This document shows, one piece after another, positions 1-9,997 of a stretch of DNA of 64,000 nt. Each line of letters opens with the position of its first letter. Within the stretch, counting starts at the first letter, position 1. Source of the stretch: Cyanobacteriota bacterium (GTDB lineage Bacteria > Cyanobacteriota > Cyanobacteriia > Cyanobacteriales > Microcoleaceae); NCBI GenBank assembly GCA_025362325.1, contig JANYGO010000158.1, positions 1 to 64,000 of the forward strand. Reading direction: 5' to 3'. Under the pieces are notes generated by a model. It worked only from the letters and a program-made list of their open reading frames with translations. It made no database searches and was not told the DNA's origin. The translations under genes and the position numbers were made by a program.

Positions 1-82
1 GGGCTACTTTCCTGATTGATGTATCACCTTGTTCATAGGTTTTAACTATTTTTTCACGAAACTCGATCGAATAAGCTTTCAT
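1..82 (-). CDS. IS630-type transposase, N-terminal fragment (runs off the window)
   Basis: The reverse complement of bases 82 to 1 opens with ATG and reads MKAYSIEFREKIVKTYEQGD followed by TSIRKVA, with no stop up to the window edge. This matches the usual start of cyanobacterial IS630/Tc1-mariner-type transposases, whose N-terminal helix-turn-helix binds the element ends. Only about 27 codons are visible, so the catalytic DDE part and the intactness of the gene cannot be judged. The element end should lie between about 83 and 125, directly against the truncated cheR, and IS630 elements insert at TA. The family call rests on this short N-terminus alone. Confidence 0.6.
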   Translation of the reverse strand, partial: MKAYSIEFREKIVKTYEQGDTSIRKVA

Positions 83-107
83 TTTTTATGCTGATATACT
101 GAATTTA

Positions 108-1337
108 GTGTACCACACATACATGGAATCTGCTGTAAATATTTACTTGACAAAATTGCAAACATCAGCGACAGAATTGGAAGAATTAATCGAAGCTGTA
201 GTGATACCGGAAACTTGGTTTTTTCGAGATCGCGAACCTTTTGTTTTTTTGAGCCTCTATGCGCTTTCGGAATGGTTGCCGAAAAATCCCTGCCGAACCT
301 TGCGCGTGTTGAGCCTTCCTTGTTCGACGGGGGAGGAACCTTACTCGATCGCGATCGCCCTACTCGAAGCTGGTTTAAATCCGATCAACTTCAGCATCGA
401 TGCGGCAGATATCAGCAAAGTTGCTCTCAAAAAAGCTCAGCGCGGAGTTTATGGCAGAAATTCTTTTCGGGACAAAAAGTTAGACTTTCGCGATCGCTAT
501 TTTACTGGGCTGGCGGGAGACGTTTATCAGTTAAACGACTCGGTGAGAAGAACAGTTAATTTTATTCAGGGTAACATTCTAGACAGCTATTTTTTAGTTA
601 ACCAACTTCCCTACGATGCAATTTTTTGCCGCAACGTGTTAATTTACTTTGATGGGGCAGGCAGAACTCAGACTGTGCAACTTTTAAATCGCTTGTTAAA
701 AAAAACAGGAATATTGTTTTTGGGTCACTCGGAAAGCGGGCAAAAATTGCCTGATCAATTTGTTTCGGTGCGTCATTCCCTAGCATTTGCTTACCGCAAA
801 ACCGACATTCCCGGCGAGCAAGTGCAGGTTGAAAAAAAGCAGACGAATATCAATTATTCTGCGCTGGTTCGGGAGTCGAAAGGCGCGGAAACTAGCGAGA
901 ATGTCCGCAGTTACAATTGGGAAACTGGTAAGAGTAAATCCTTAACGGACGATCGCAAATCTCTGAGGGAGGGTGATAATTCGCAGATTTTGCCAATTGG
1001 GGCGATCGCCCGAAGCGCAGACGTTGGTAAGTCTGCGAGTGCCGGTTTAGACGCAGCGCGCTGCGCAGCCGATCGCGGACAATTGCAGGAAGCCGCCAAA
1101 CTGTGCGAAACTTACCTCAGTCAAAATCGCACGAATGCTGACGCTTACGTTTTGTTAGGTCAAGTTTACCAAGCTTCGGGCGATCGCCAACAAGCCGAGC
1201 AATCTTTCCAAAAAGCAACTTACCTCAAACCAAATCACTATCAAGCACTAATTCACTTAGCTTTGCTTAAAGAAGAGCGAGGAGATAATGTCGGTGCTGC
1301 GATCGTCCGCCAGCGCATTCAGCGAATCGAAAAATAG
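108..1337 (+). CDS. cheR: CheR-type MCP methyltransferase with C-terminal TPRs, N-terminally truncated
   Basis: CheR transfers methyl groups from SAM to glutamates of chemoreceptors. The ORF holds the core family motifs: PETWFFRD (about residues 34-41), the SAM-binding segment LSLPCSTGEEPYS (about 68-80) and IFCRNVLIYF (about 171-180). From about residue 329 there are tetratricopeptide repeats, as in WspC-type CheR proteins. The helical N-terminal domain of CheR, normally about 70 residues before this point, is mostly missing. The ORF opens with a GTG codon in the junction next to the IS630-type transposase start, so the true start was probably removed by the insertion. The methyltransferase core could fold, but substrate docking is probably impaired. 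It is first in a same-strand operon with two receptor genes, cheW, cheA and cheB. Confidence 0.8.
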   Translation: MYHTYMESAVNIYLTKLQTSATELEELIEAVVIPETWFFRDREPFVFLSLYALSEWLPKNPCRTLRVLSLPCSTGEEPYSIAIALLEAGLNPINFSIDAADISKVALKKAQRGVYGRNSFRDKKLDFRDRYFTGLAGDVYQLNDSVRRTVNFIQGNILDSYFLVNQLPYDAIFCRNVLIYFDGAGRTQTVQLLNRLLKKTGILFLGHSESGQKLPDQFVSVRHSLAFAYRKTDIPGEQVQVEKKQTNINYSALVRESKGAETSENVRSYNWETGKSKSLTDDRKSLREGDNSQILPIGAIARSADVGKSASAGLDAARCAADRGQLQEAAKLCETYLSQNRTNADAYVLLGQVYQASGDRQQAEQSFQKATYLKPNHYQALIHLALLKEERGDNVGAAIVRQRIQRIEK

Positions 1338-1366
1338 CCGGATCGGCAATAACAGAGAACTCGATC

Positions 1367-2684
1367 ATGAACAACATTTTTAAGCATATGACTTTGCAAA
1401 GACGCATGATGGCTGCGTTTGTGTTCATGGGGGCGATCGTGCTTGTTGTCGCTTTGGTTGGTGCGATCGGCAATTTTCGGCTATCCGGGCGCCTGGAGTC
1501 GATCGCCAACAACGCTTATCCGAGCACCGTGGCTTTGTGGAAAATCAACGAAGGACAGACACAGGTGCAGTCTTCCGATCGAATGCTGCTCAACGAAGCA
1601 ATCAATGCTGAGCAAAGACGCCGAGAAATTACGAGAATAAATAATGCTTGGAATCAGATAAATCAAGGTTTTAGAGAGTATGAAAAAACTCCTCGCGACG
1701 ACAGCGAAGACAAACTATATCAATAATTTAAACCGCTGTGGCAAAGGTGGACTGAGGCTCACAAACAATTCCAAGAACTGAATACAGAATATGAAAAGTT
1801 GGGGATTGTCAACCCCCGGCAAGTCCAAATTAATTTGCTCAAACAGGGTAAAATTAAATCGCCTGAACTAGCAACTGCGGCATCAGCGGTCCAAGTCCTT
1901 AACAGAATGAACGAACAAGCTTTGAATGTGAAAGTAACTACATTTCAAGCCGCGACTGAGAGAATATTCGATAAACGAAGTTGTAGCTACAGCCAAAGAA
2001 ATCGCCGCCACCAGCGGGAAACTCGTAAAAACTATGGATGAATTTTCCCATATATCAGAGTCAACCGCCCGGGAAGCTGGCACAGGTCAAAAAGATTTAG
2101 GTCGCATGGAAAATACTATGAAACTGTTAGGACATTCGACCAGTTATATCTCGAACAAACTCGGAATAATTAGCGAAAAAGATCACAATATCAACAGCAT
2201 TGTGACGACGATTACTAAAGTTGCTGACCAAACTAATTTACTTTCCTTAAATGCGGCGATCGCAGCCGAAAAAGCTGGAGAATACGGTATGGGTTTTGCC
2301 GTCGTCGCCCGCGAAATTCGCCGCCTCGCCGACCAAACAGCCCTTGCCACTTTAGATATTGAAAATATGGTTAAGGAGATGCAGTCAGCCGTTTCTACTG
2401 GGGTGATGGAAATGAACAAGTTTACTGAGGAAGTAAATGATAGCGTTGAGGATGTAGAAAGTGTGAGTTGGCAACTGACTGAAATTATCGAGCAGGTGCA
2501 GGCTATTACTCCGCGTTTTGCCGTGGTAAATCAAAGTATGGAGACTCAATATGAGGGCGCTCAGCAAATTAGCGAGGTAATGGTTTATTTGAGTGAATCA
2601 TCGTCGCAAACGGCGGGCGCATTGCGCGAAATTAACGGTGCCATCTCTCAATTAAATGAGGCATCTCAAGGTTTACGTCAATAA
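1367..2684 (+). pseudogene. Methyl-accepting chemotaxis protein 1, inactivated
   Basis: Three ORFs together make one chemoreceptor. Residues 1-119 carry a cytoplasmic start, TM1 (about 15-35) and a four-helix-bundle-like ligand domain. An in-frame TAA at 1724-1726 then interrupts the gene, and the same frame continues with FKPLWQRWTEAHKQF. At about 1965-1973 the frame changes. Aligned with the second receptor downstream, about 270 bp are missing here, including TM2 and the following linker. The conserved signalling hairpin follows in the new frame ([20 protein letters not shown] and [16 protein letters not shown]) and runs to TAA at 2682-2684. With a nonsense codon and a frame-breaking deletion of TM2 the gene cannot make a normal receptor, though a soluble hairpin fragment could start at ATG 2034. 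It is a tandem paralogue of the next gene. Confidence 0.85.
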
Positions 2685-2721
2685 ATCTCTCGGTTTAAAG
2701 TAAGCAATAAGGATGTATAAA

Positions 2722-4312
2722 ATGTTTAAAACTATTACTTTTAAAAAGCGGCTGAATGCAGCGTTTTTTTTTTAGCTGTGATTGTTTTAGCCGTAGCTTC
2801 TATCGGTTGGAGTGGCAATTCTCGGCTCGTTACACATATTGATACGCTAGCTAATAATAGCCTGCCGAGCATTAGTGGATTGTGGAAAGTTAATGAAGGA
2901 CAAACGCAAATTGAATCGTCGGAACGGGCTTTGCTGAATCTGGAAATCAGCCCAGAGGAAAGAAGAGCTGAATTGACGAAAATTCAGAAAGCTTGGGAGC
3001 AGATTAATGAGGGTTTCAAAGAGTACGAACCCGCCCCCCGGAGCGCGGAGAAAGACAAGGTGTACAAAGAATTGCAGGCCAAATGAGATATCTGGAAGAA
3101 AAATCATGAAACGTTTTTAGATTTTAATAAAAGATTTGAGAGTTTGGGAATTTTCAACCCATTTAAAAGGCAGATCGAACTGATAAGCCAAGGGAATACC
3201 AAGTCGCCGGATATCGATGCTGCTAGAAGGGCGGGCGCGTTTTACAATCAATTGAGCGATCGCGCAAAAGCGAACCGCGCCTCGTTTGAAGCAGCTACTC
3301 ACTTAATCTTGGAAGACCTCAAAATCAATGAAACGACGGCACAAGTAGCTAAACAGCAGTCTAAAAACGATATTACTCAAACCACGTTCTGGGTGATTTT
3401 GGGCATGATTCTTGGGCCGCTAACGGCGGGACTCTTTGGACTGTTTCTCACGAGCACGGTATCCCAAACTCTGGAAAATCAAATAGATATGTCTGGCATC
3501 AGAATTAGCGGTTCTACTAACCAAATTGCTGCTTCAGGCAAGGAATTAGAAGCGACGATGAACGAACAAGTTGCCTCAACTAATGAAGTAGTAGCTACGG
3601 CTCAAGAAATTGCTGCTACTGCTATGCAACTCGCGAGGACAATGGATGAAGTTTCCCAGATGTCGCAGCAAGCTGCTCAATCTGCTGGCGGCGGAAAACA
3701 AGAAATTGGTCGCATGGAATCCACGATGAATAGATTAGCAAATTCTACCAGTGCAATTTCTGGTAAATTGGGTGTTATTAGCGAAAAAGCTAATAATATT
3801 AACAGTATTATTACGACGATTACGAAGGTGGCAGATCAAACTAATTTGCTTTCGCTCAACGCGGCTATTGAAGCGGAGAAAGCGGGTGAGTATGGGTTGG
3901 GTTTTGCGGTAGTTGCTCGGGAAATTCGCCGACTGGCTGACCAAACGGCGGTGGCTAGTTTGGATATTGAAAATATGGTTAAAGAAATGCAGTCTGCTGT
4001 GGGAGTTGGGTGATGGAAATGGATAAGTTTACTAATGAAGTGCGCCGGGGGGTGGAAGATGTGCAAACTATTAGTTTGCAGTTGGAGTCGATTATTCAGC
4101 GGGTGGAAGCTTTAACTCCGCGTTTTGAAGAGGTGAATGAGGGGATGGATGCGCAGTCTCAGGGTGCTCAGCAAATTAGTGAGGCTATGGTGCAGTTGAG
4201 TGAGGCTTCTTCGCAAACTGCGTCGGCGCTGCGGGATATCAATGGGGCGATCGGGCAAGTGAACGATGCTACACTCGGTTTGCGTCACGAAATGCTAGCG
4301 TTTTTAAAGTAA
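2722..4312 (+). pseudogene. Methyl-accepting chemotaxis protein 2, inactivated by three lesions
   Basis: This is a tandem paralogue of the preceding receptor. ATG 2722 (upstream AAGGA) begins MFKTITFKKRLNAAFFF and hits TAG because a run of ten T's at about 2764-2773 is one base short. With eleven the frame continues LAVIVLAVASIGWSG. A second lesion is TGA at 3084-3086, where the reading [12 protein letters not shown] suggests a former Trp codon. A third is a lost G at about 4005-4010, which splits QSAVGVG from [11 protein letters not shown]. Otherwise the protein is complete: TM1, four-helix-bundle-like sensor, TM2 ([20 protein letters not shown]), linker and the hairpin tip [20 protein letters not shown]. 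Lesions this small suggest recent inactivation. The homopolymer site alone could be phase-variable, but not together with the nonsense codon. Confidence 0.85.
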
Positions 4313-4424
4313 ATAGGGCCGATTCTCATCAATTCGGTTTCTTAGAACAATCACAGGTGTGGGGAGGATAAATATCAAATCGATTTTTTTTGTAAAATAG
4401 GAGCGAATATCAAGAAAATCTAGC

Positions 4425-4462
4425 ATCTAAAATCTAAAATCTAAAATCTAAAATCTAAAATC
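4425..4462 (+). repeat. Heptamer tandem repeat (ATCTAAA) immediately upstream of cheW
   Basis: Five copies of ATCTAAA run head to tail, ending 2 bases before the cheW ATG at 4465. Such STRR heptamers are common in filamentous cyanobacteria. Here they occupy the place of a ribosome binding site, so none is visible for cheW. Confidence 0.85.
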
Positions 4463-4464
4463 GA

Positions 4465-5133
4465 ATGACTGATGATTGCTGGAATCGGATCGGAGTTGGG
4501 GGCGATCACACTTGTCCCCAATTAAAGACATTTATTCACTGCCGCAACTGTCCTGTCTATTCCGACGCCGGCCGCAGTTTGCTGGAACAGGAACTGCCGG
4601 CAGGGTATCTGGAAGAGTGGACTAATTTATTGCGATCGAGTCAAGGAGTAACTAACGCCGTCACGGCTGCGGGTACTGTATCTGTAGGTATTTTTAGGCT
4701 TAGCGGCGAATGGTTGGCTTTACCCGCTCAACTGTTTAAAGAAGTGACGCAGATCTCTGTTATCCACACTGTGCCACACCGCAGCAATAATATACTTATT
4801 GGTTTGGTGAATATTCGGGGCGAAATTCAGTTGTGCATTTCGCTAAAAGCACTTTTGGGATTGGAAGCGGCAGATGCCGGCCAACAAAATATTAGTCCTG
4901 TTGTTTACGAACGGATGGTAGTTGTTGAGAGAGAAGGCAGCCGCTGGGTGTTTGAGGTAGATGAAATTTATGGCATTCACCGCATTCTCCCGGAACAAAT
5001 AAGAAATGTTCCGGCTACTGTTTCTAAGGTGCCATAAACTTATACTAAAGGGATTATAAATTGGCAGGGGCAAAGTGTTTGTTATCTGGATGATGATTTG
5101 CTGTTTTATACGTTGAATAAGAAGATTGTCTGA
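4465..5133 (+). pseudogene. cheW: CheW-like coupling protein (WspD-like), premature stop
   Basis: CheW proteins couple chemoreceptors to CheA. The N-terminus is rich in cysteine (DDCWNRIGVGGDHTC, then HCRNCPVY), a signature I associate with the second CheW of Wsp-type systems. A CheW domain follows from about residue 70 (SVGIFRLSGEWLALPAQLF, then GLVNIRGEIQLCISL). The ORF stops at TAA 5035-5037, but the same frame continues TYTKGIINWQGQSVCYLDDD and LLFYTLNKKIV to TGA 5131-5133, which is the expected end of a CheW fold. The stop is therefore a nonsense mutation that removes about 31 residues and the last strands of the domain. It lies between the receptors and cheA. Confidence 0.8.
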
Positions 5134-5136
5134 CTG

Positions 5137-5256
5137 GGCGAATGGAATTCGCGTCTACACAAACTCTCACCCGCCTCCGCGGGTTGAAGAACGGGCGAAT
5201 GGAATCGGGCGAATGAAATTCGCGTCTACACAAACACTCACGCGCCTCCGCGGGTT
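5137..5256 (+). repeat. Dispersed repeat family A, two copies
   Basis: Two near-identical copies of a unit containing GAA(T)TTCGCGTCTACACAAAC and CGCCTCCGCGGGTTGAA lie between cheW and cheA. Related units occur at 14.8, 27.3 and 61.6 kb. They contain short inverted repeats (CCTCCGCGGG) and no coding potential. Confidence 0.75.
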
Positions 5257-5266
5257 GAAATAAATT

Positions 5267-5272
5267 AAGGAG
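5267..5272 (+). promoter_or_regulatory. Strong Shine-Dalgarno sequence for cheA
   Basis: AAGGAG sits nine bases before the ATG at 5282 and fixes the cheA start. Translation therefore begins in the Hpt1 reading frame, upstream of the frameshift. Confidence 0.7.
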
Positions 5273-5281
5273 TAATAAAAA

Positions 5282-8200
5282 ATGAGTAATCAAGATATGA
5301 GCAATTTCTCCATGATGGATTTATTTCGCATGGAGGCGGACACCCAAGTAGCAATATTAAATGAGAACATTTTGGTACTGGAAAATAACCCTAGTTCTCC
5401 TACTGAACTGGAATCTTTGATGCGGGCGGCTCATTCTCTCAAGGGCGCGGCGCGGATTGTGGGACTGGATGCTGCTGTGCGAGTCGCTCATGTGATGGAG
5501 GATTGCTTTGTGGCGGCGCAGGCTGGAGCGATCGCTCTAGACTCACCAGATAAGATTGATGTGATGCTGCGGGCGATCGACCTTTTGGCCCAAATCAGCC
5601 AGATCCCGGAAACCGAGATCGAAAATTGGCTCCCATCAATCGATCGCAAATTGAAAGCTTAGAAACTGCTATTTTAGAAATTATCAATAACGAACAATTA
5701 GATTTTGACAGCCAATCTGAAGCAGAACAAATAGAACCAGAGACAATTTTTGAGAGCGAAATTACGCCAGAACTTGCCTCGCAATCCCATCTGAAATTTA
5801 CCATAGAAACAACAGATTATCCCCAATCAAATTCTGATATTTCTCCAGAAAAATTGCCAGAATTGCCACCGATGGAAACTCCAGAAACTCGGCTGGTAAA
5901 AACCGATCTGTCGATGTTAACTTTATTTTACGCAGAAGTAGAAGCCCAATCAATCCTGTTAAACCAAACTTTACTATCGCTCAAAAATAACCCCAACGAA
6001 TACTTAGACTTGGACTCCCTTGTCAAATCCGCTCATTTAATTAAAGGTGCTGCTAGCATAGTTCAGTTTTCTGAACTTGTCAAACTTGCCCGGGCGATCG
6101 AAAATCTATTTGTGTCACTTTCCAAGCAAAAATATAGCTTAAATGTCAATCAAATTGATAGCCTGCTTGCCGGAGTAAATCTCCTGGTACATATGCAGGA
6201 CATTCCGGTGATAGAAATTGAGAACTGGCTGGCAGAACGAGATGAAGAAATAGATCGGATTGTCGCAGCGATAAGTTTGATTGCTGAAGCAGCAGCTAAA
6301 ACTCAGAACACAGCAATTGCCGCAGTTACCTCACAAAGAACTGCCGAAGAAACGAGTTCCCAAACAACGCAGAGTTCGCAACTAAAACCTCAAAATAATC
6401 CTGCCGAACCAACAGAAAATCGCGGTAAACTTTCGCCTACGGGCAATTCCCCAGTAAATAATGTAGAGCAACGACCGACTCAACTTGCGATCCTCTTCGA
6501 GGGCTTCGCTAACGGACAACCTTCAAGTTCCAATCTCAGGGAAAGCGCTCAAAAACCTAAAACTGCTGACCGCGTAGTGCGAGTTAATGCGGAAAACTTA
6601 AACCGGATTATGGGTTTGGCGGGAGAATTTTTAGTAGAAGCAAAATGGCTGCAACCGTTTGCTGATTCATTATTGAAACTGAGAACTCACCAAGGACAAT
6701 TGTATAGTTTGTTGGAAAAGTTGCAGGAATCTTTAGGCGATTCTGTGCTGGATCAGCGGTCGGAAGATTATCTCAGCAGTGCTCGAAAAAAAGCTAATGA
6801 TGGCCGCCACATTTTGTCCGACCGCCTAAATGAACTAGAACTTTTTGCCCGCCGTTCTGCCAACTTGTCTGACCGCTTGTACCGAGAAGTTATTGCTAGT
6901 AATATGAGACCGTTTGCCGACGGCGTTTCAGCTTTTCCACGAATGCTGAGAGATTTAGCCCGACAGTTGGGTAAGCAAGTAAAATTTGAAGTTGTTGGCA
7001 AATCTACTCAGGTCGATCGAGATATTTTAGAAAAATTAGAAGCACCGCTGACGCACATTTTACGTAACGCTCTTGACCACGGGCTCGAACTGCCGTCAGC
7101 GCGTTTGGCTGCGGGGAAGCCGGCTGAAGGTACAATCAGGTTGGAAGCTGCACACCGGGGCGGGATGCTGTCAATTACTGTCTCGGATGATGGTTCGGGA
7201 ATAGAACCGGAAAAACTGCGCCAAAAAATTGTGACAAAAGGCATGGTAAGTGCGGAAATGGCGGCGAATTTGACGGAACCGGAACTGATGGATTTTCTAT
7301 TTTTGCCGGGATTTTCTACTGCTAGTCAAGTGACGGAAATTTCGGGCCGCGGTGTGGGTTTGGATATTGTGCAGAGCATGGTGCAGGAGGTTGGTGGCAT
7401 TGTGCGCGCGGTATCTGTGCCGGGAAAAGGCATGAGTTTTTATTTGCAGTTGCCGCTAACTCTGTCGGTAATTCGGACGCTGTTGGTGGAAATTTCGGGG
7501 GAACCTTATGCTTTTCCGCTGACTCGGATCGATCGCATTTTGATGGTTGAGAGTGCTGAGATTGCGATCGCGGAAAACCGACAGTATTTTACTATGGACA
7601 ACCAAAACATTGGTTTGGTGACAGCTTATCAAGTGTTGGAATTACCGCCGCCGCTTCAGAAGTTGGATGTGGTGCCCGTGATCGTTGTCAGCGATCGCTC
7701 TAGCAGTTACGGTTTAGCTGTAGACAAGTTTCTGGGTGAACGCGATTTAGTTGTCAGGCCTTTAGATCCGCGTTTGGGTAAGGTAGCGGATATCAGCGCC
7801 GCTGCTTTTATGGAAGACGGTTCGCCGGTGCTGATTATCGATGTTGAAGATTTGGTGCGATCGACTGATAAACTGCTGACTGAATCTCGGTTGCAGAAAG
7901 TTACTCAAACTGCACAAACTGCTGAATCAACAAATCGCAAGCGCGTTTTGGTCGTAGATGATTCGATTACTGTTCGAGAAGTAGAGCGAAAACTTTTAGA
8001 AAATCAAGGATATGAAGTAGAAATAGCTGTTAATGGGATGGACGGTTGGAATGCTCTGCGCACGGGGCGTTTTGACTTGGTAATCAGCGATGTTGATATG
8101 CCGCGCATGACTGGAATCGAGCTGGTCAGTCAAATTAAAAATCATTCTGGTTTAAAGTCGATTCCGGTAATTATTGTTTCTTACAAAGACCGCGAGGAAG

Positions 8201-8307
8201 ATAGAATCAGAGGCTTGGAAGTGGGAGCGGATTATTATTTAACTAAAAGCAGTTTTCATGACGATACGCTGTTAAATGCGGTGGTTGATTTAATCGGCGA
8301 GGCTTGA
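5282..8307 (+). pseudogene. cheA: Hybrid CheA histidine kinase with C-terminal receiver (WspE-like), frameshifted
   Basis: Two ORFs in different frames (5282-5662 and 5626-8307) make one CheA. The first carries Hpt domain 1 with phospho-His in AAHSLKGAARIVG. One base is missing near 5647: restoring it gives IDRQIESLETAI and joins the frames. The second part has another Hpt (SAHLIKGAASIV), the dimerisation region, an HATPase with N-box ILRNALDHG, G1 DDGSGI and G2 GRGVGLDIV, a CheW-like domain, and a receiver (LVVDDSIT, phospho-Asp in VISDVDMPRMTG). Such multi-Hpt, receiver-ended CheA proteins are usual in Wsp-like and cyanobacterial systems. Because Hpt2, the kinase and the receiver remain on one ORF, a shortened protein started internally might still work, but the proper start is cut off. 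Confidence 0.8.
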
Positions 8308-8375
8308 AAACTAAGATAGGGTTAAGTTTTTTAATGAACAAATAAAAATTAGCTAAAAATGTGGTAGGAATATTA

Positions 8376-8511
8376 GTAGGGTGCGTCAGCCTGCGTAATT
8401 TGCTCGATAATTGAGAAGCTGTTTGCTGACGCACCCTACAATTCCGAGTAGGGTGCGTCAGCCTGCGTAATTCGATCGGTAATTGAGAAGCTGTTTGCTG
8501 ACGCACCCTAC
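8376..8511 (+). repeat. Two tandem 64-bp palindromes between cheA and cheB
   Basis: Two units (8376-8439 and 8448-8511) each begin GTAGGGTGCGTCAGC and end with its exact complement GCTGACGCACCCTAC around an almost identical interior. Each could form a long RNA or DNA hairpin. The rest of the 290-bp gap (8308-8597) shows nothing recognisable. The minus-strand ORF 8243-8506 is an artefact of this palindrome. Confidence 0.85.
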
Positions 8512-8597
8512 AAGTTTTGTTTTCAATAAAATTCCGCCGCCTAAAAAATTGTATCAGCAGGCTCCGGCAAATACCCGCAACCGAAAATTAATCAAGT

Positions 8598-9617
8598 ATG
8601 ATCAATTTCAACATGAAAATAGCGATCGTCAACGACACGCTAATTGCTGCTGAAGCTTTGCGCCGAGTTTTGGTGACAGTACCGGAGTATGAAATTGCTT
8701 GGATAGCTGGCGACGGGGCCGAGGCTGTAGAAAAGTGCGCCCGCAATACGCCGGATTTGATTTTGATGGATTTGATCATGCCGGTGATGGATGGCGTTGA
8801 GGCGACGCGCCTGATTATGAAGCAATCTCCCTGCGCGATTCTGGTGGTGACATCCTCGGTAACAGGTAATGCCGGCAGGGTTTTTGAAGCTATGGGATAT
8901 GGAGCTTTGGATGCTATTAATACGCCGATTTTGGGGTTGATGGGCAATTCCCCAAGCGGCGGTATGGAATTGTTAAAAACTATTTCTAAAGTTGCTAGAT
9001 TGATTGGCAAAAGTAATTCGACTTCTATATTTCGCAGCGCCTCTCCCAAATGCTTGACTCCGCCGCTGCTGGCGATCGGCTCTTCGACTGGCGGGCCGCA
9101 AGCTTTGGCAACTCTGCTATCGGCTTTACCTGCCAATTTATCTGCGGCTGTGGCGATCGTCCAACACGTAGATGCTGAGTTTGCTCCTGGTTTGGCAGAA
9201 TGGCTGAGTCAAAAAAGTAAGTTGTCGGTGAGTGTGGCAGTTCGCGATCGACCTTTGGAAGTCGGTAAGGTGGTGATTGCCGCGACTAACGACCACTTAG
9301 TATTACAATCCAATTTAACCCTTAAGTATACGAAGGAACCTTTAGACTATCCTTACCGCCCGTCAGTAGACACTTTTTTTCAAAGTGTCGCCCAACACTG
9401 GCCGGGTAAAGGGGTGGCAGTGCTGTTAACCGGCATGGGCAAAGATGGCGCTAAAGGGCTCAAGGTTTTGCGATCGGCCGGCTGGCACACGATCGCCCAA
9501 GACCGCGCCAGTTCAGTAGTTTACGGGATGCCCAAAGCGGCGGCCGAGTTGAATGCGGCCGTGCAGGTTTTACCAATTGAGGCGATCGCCCCAGCCTGCA
9601 TCAAATATTTAGTGTAG
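8598..9617 (+). CDS. cheB: CheB-type protein-glutamate methylesterase (WspF-like)
   Basis: CheB removes methyl groups from chemoreceptors and is activated by CheA-dependent phosphorylation. Residues 1-120 form a receiver with phospho-Asp58 ([13 protein letters not shown]). It starts KIAIVND, with Asn where most receivers have Asp, which I recall from WspF-type CheB. The methylesterase domain (about 150-339) has all three catalytic elements: Ser in GSSTGGP (161-167), His in VQHVDAEF (about 190) and Asp in [10 protein letters not shown] (about 286). At 339 aa the length is normal and the frame is intact, unlike the genes upstream. It is separated from cheA by palindromic repeats. With the receptors broken its usual substrates may be absent. 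Confidence 0.92.
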   Translation: MINFNMKIAIVNDTLIAAEALRRVLVTVPEYEIAWIAGDGAEAVEKCARNTPDLILMDLIMPVMDGVEATRLIMKQSPCAILVVTSSVTGNAGRVFEAMGYGALDAINTPILGLMGNSPSGGMELLKTISKVARLIGKSNSTSIFRSASPKCLTPPLLAIGSSTGGPQALATLLSALPANLSAAVAIVQHVDAEFAPGLAEWLSQKSKLSVSVAVRDRPLEVGKVVIAATNDHLVLQSNLTLKYTKEPLDYPYRPSVDTFFQSVAQHWPGKGVAVLLTGMGKDGAKGLKVLRSAGWHTIAQDRASSVVYGMPKAAAELNAAVQVLPIEAIAPACIKYLV

Positions 9618-9997
9618 AAATTATCAGAGATGTTTGGGCCATATAGCTTAAGCTCTTGAGCATAATGGCCGGTGACGGGTGAGACCCTCACAAAGGATCA
9701 TCTATCTATGAGGGGATGTTTTGGGAGTTTGTCGATCGTGCTTGTATGTTGCAGAAGTCCGTAGTTTCGCAGGCTTCTGCGCGGAGGGCACTCGGTAACT
9801 GTACGCAGCGCCGAAGCCCGCTGACGCAAAAACTAGCGATCGCAGCGGTTGCAATAAAAATCAAGCGTGCTAGGCTGTGTAAAGATTTTACAAAAATGAG
9901 CTTGTAGCATTTTACAAACCTGGTATTATCACCTGGTAAGGGTACTTAAATAACACCGGGTCGCTATTGACAATTACAAAAATATTAAGTAAAAGTT
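9618..9997. other. Intergenic stretch, no gene recognised
   Basis: This 380-bp gap separates cheB from the cyclase gene. It contains a HIP1-like site near 9836. The 63-codon ORF 9716-9907 has no recognisable family and an unlikely composition. No riboswitch or terminator was identified. It may carry the promoter of the cyclase gene. Confidence 0.5.

Noticed and set aside
1-8307. Sequencing error as the whole explanation for the broken che genes
   Set aside because: Lesions include two nonsense codons, a 270-bp deletion and an IS junction, which single-base read errors do not produce. Most other genes in the window are intact. Single-base shifts (T10, G run, cheA) remain open to this explanation individually.
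8243-8506. 87-aa minus-strand ORF with repeated RQQTASQL
   Set aside because: It is the translation of the two tandem palindromes.
9716-9907. 63-aa ORF between cheB and the cyclase gene
   Set aside because: No family, low-quality composition and no ribosome binding site; treated as intergenic.
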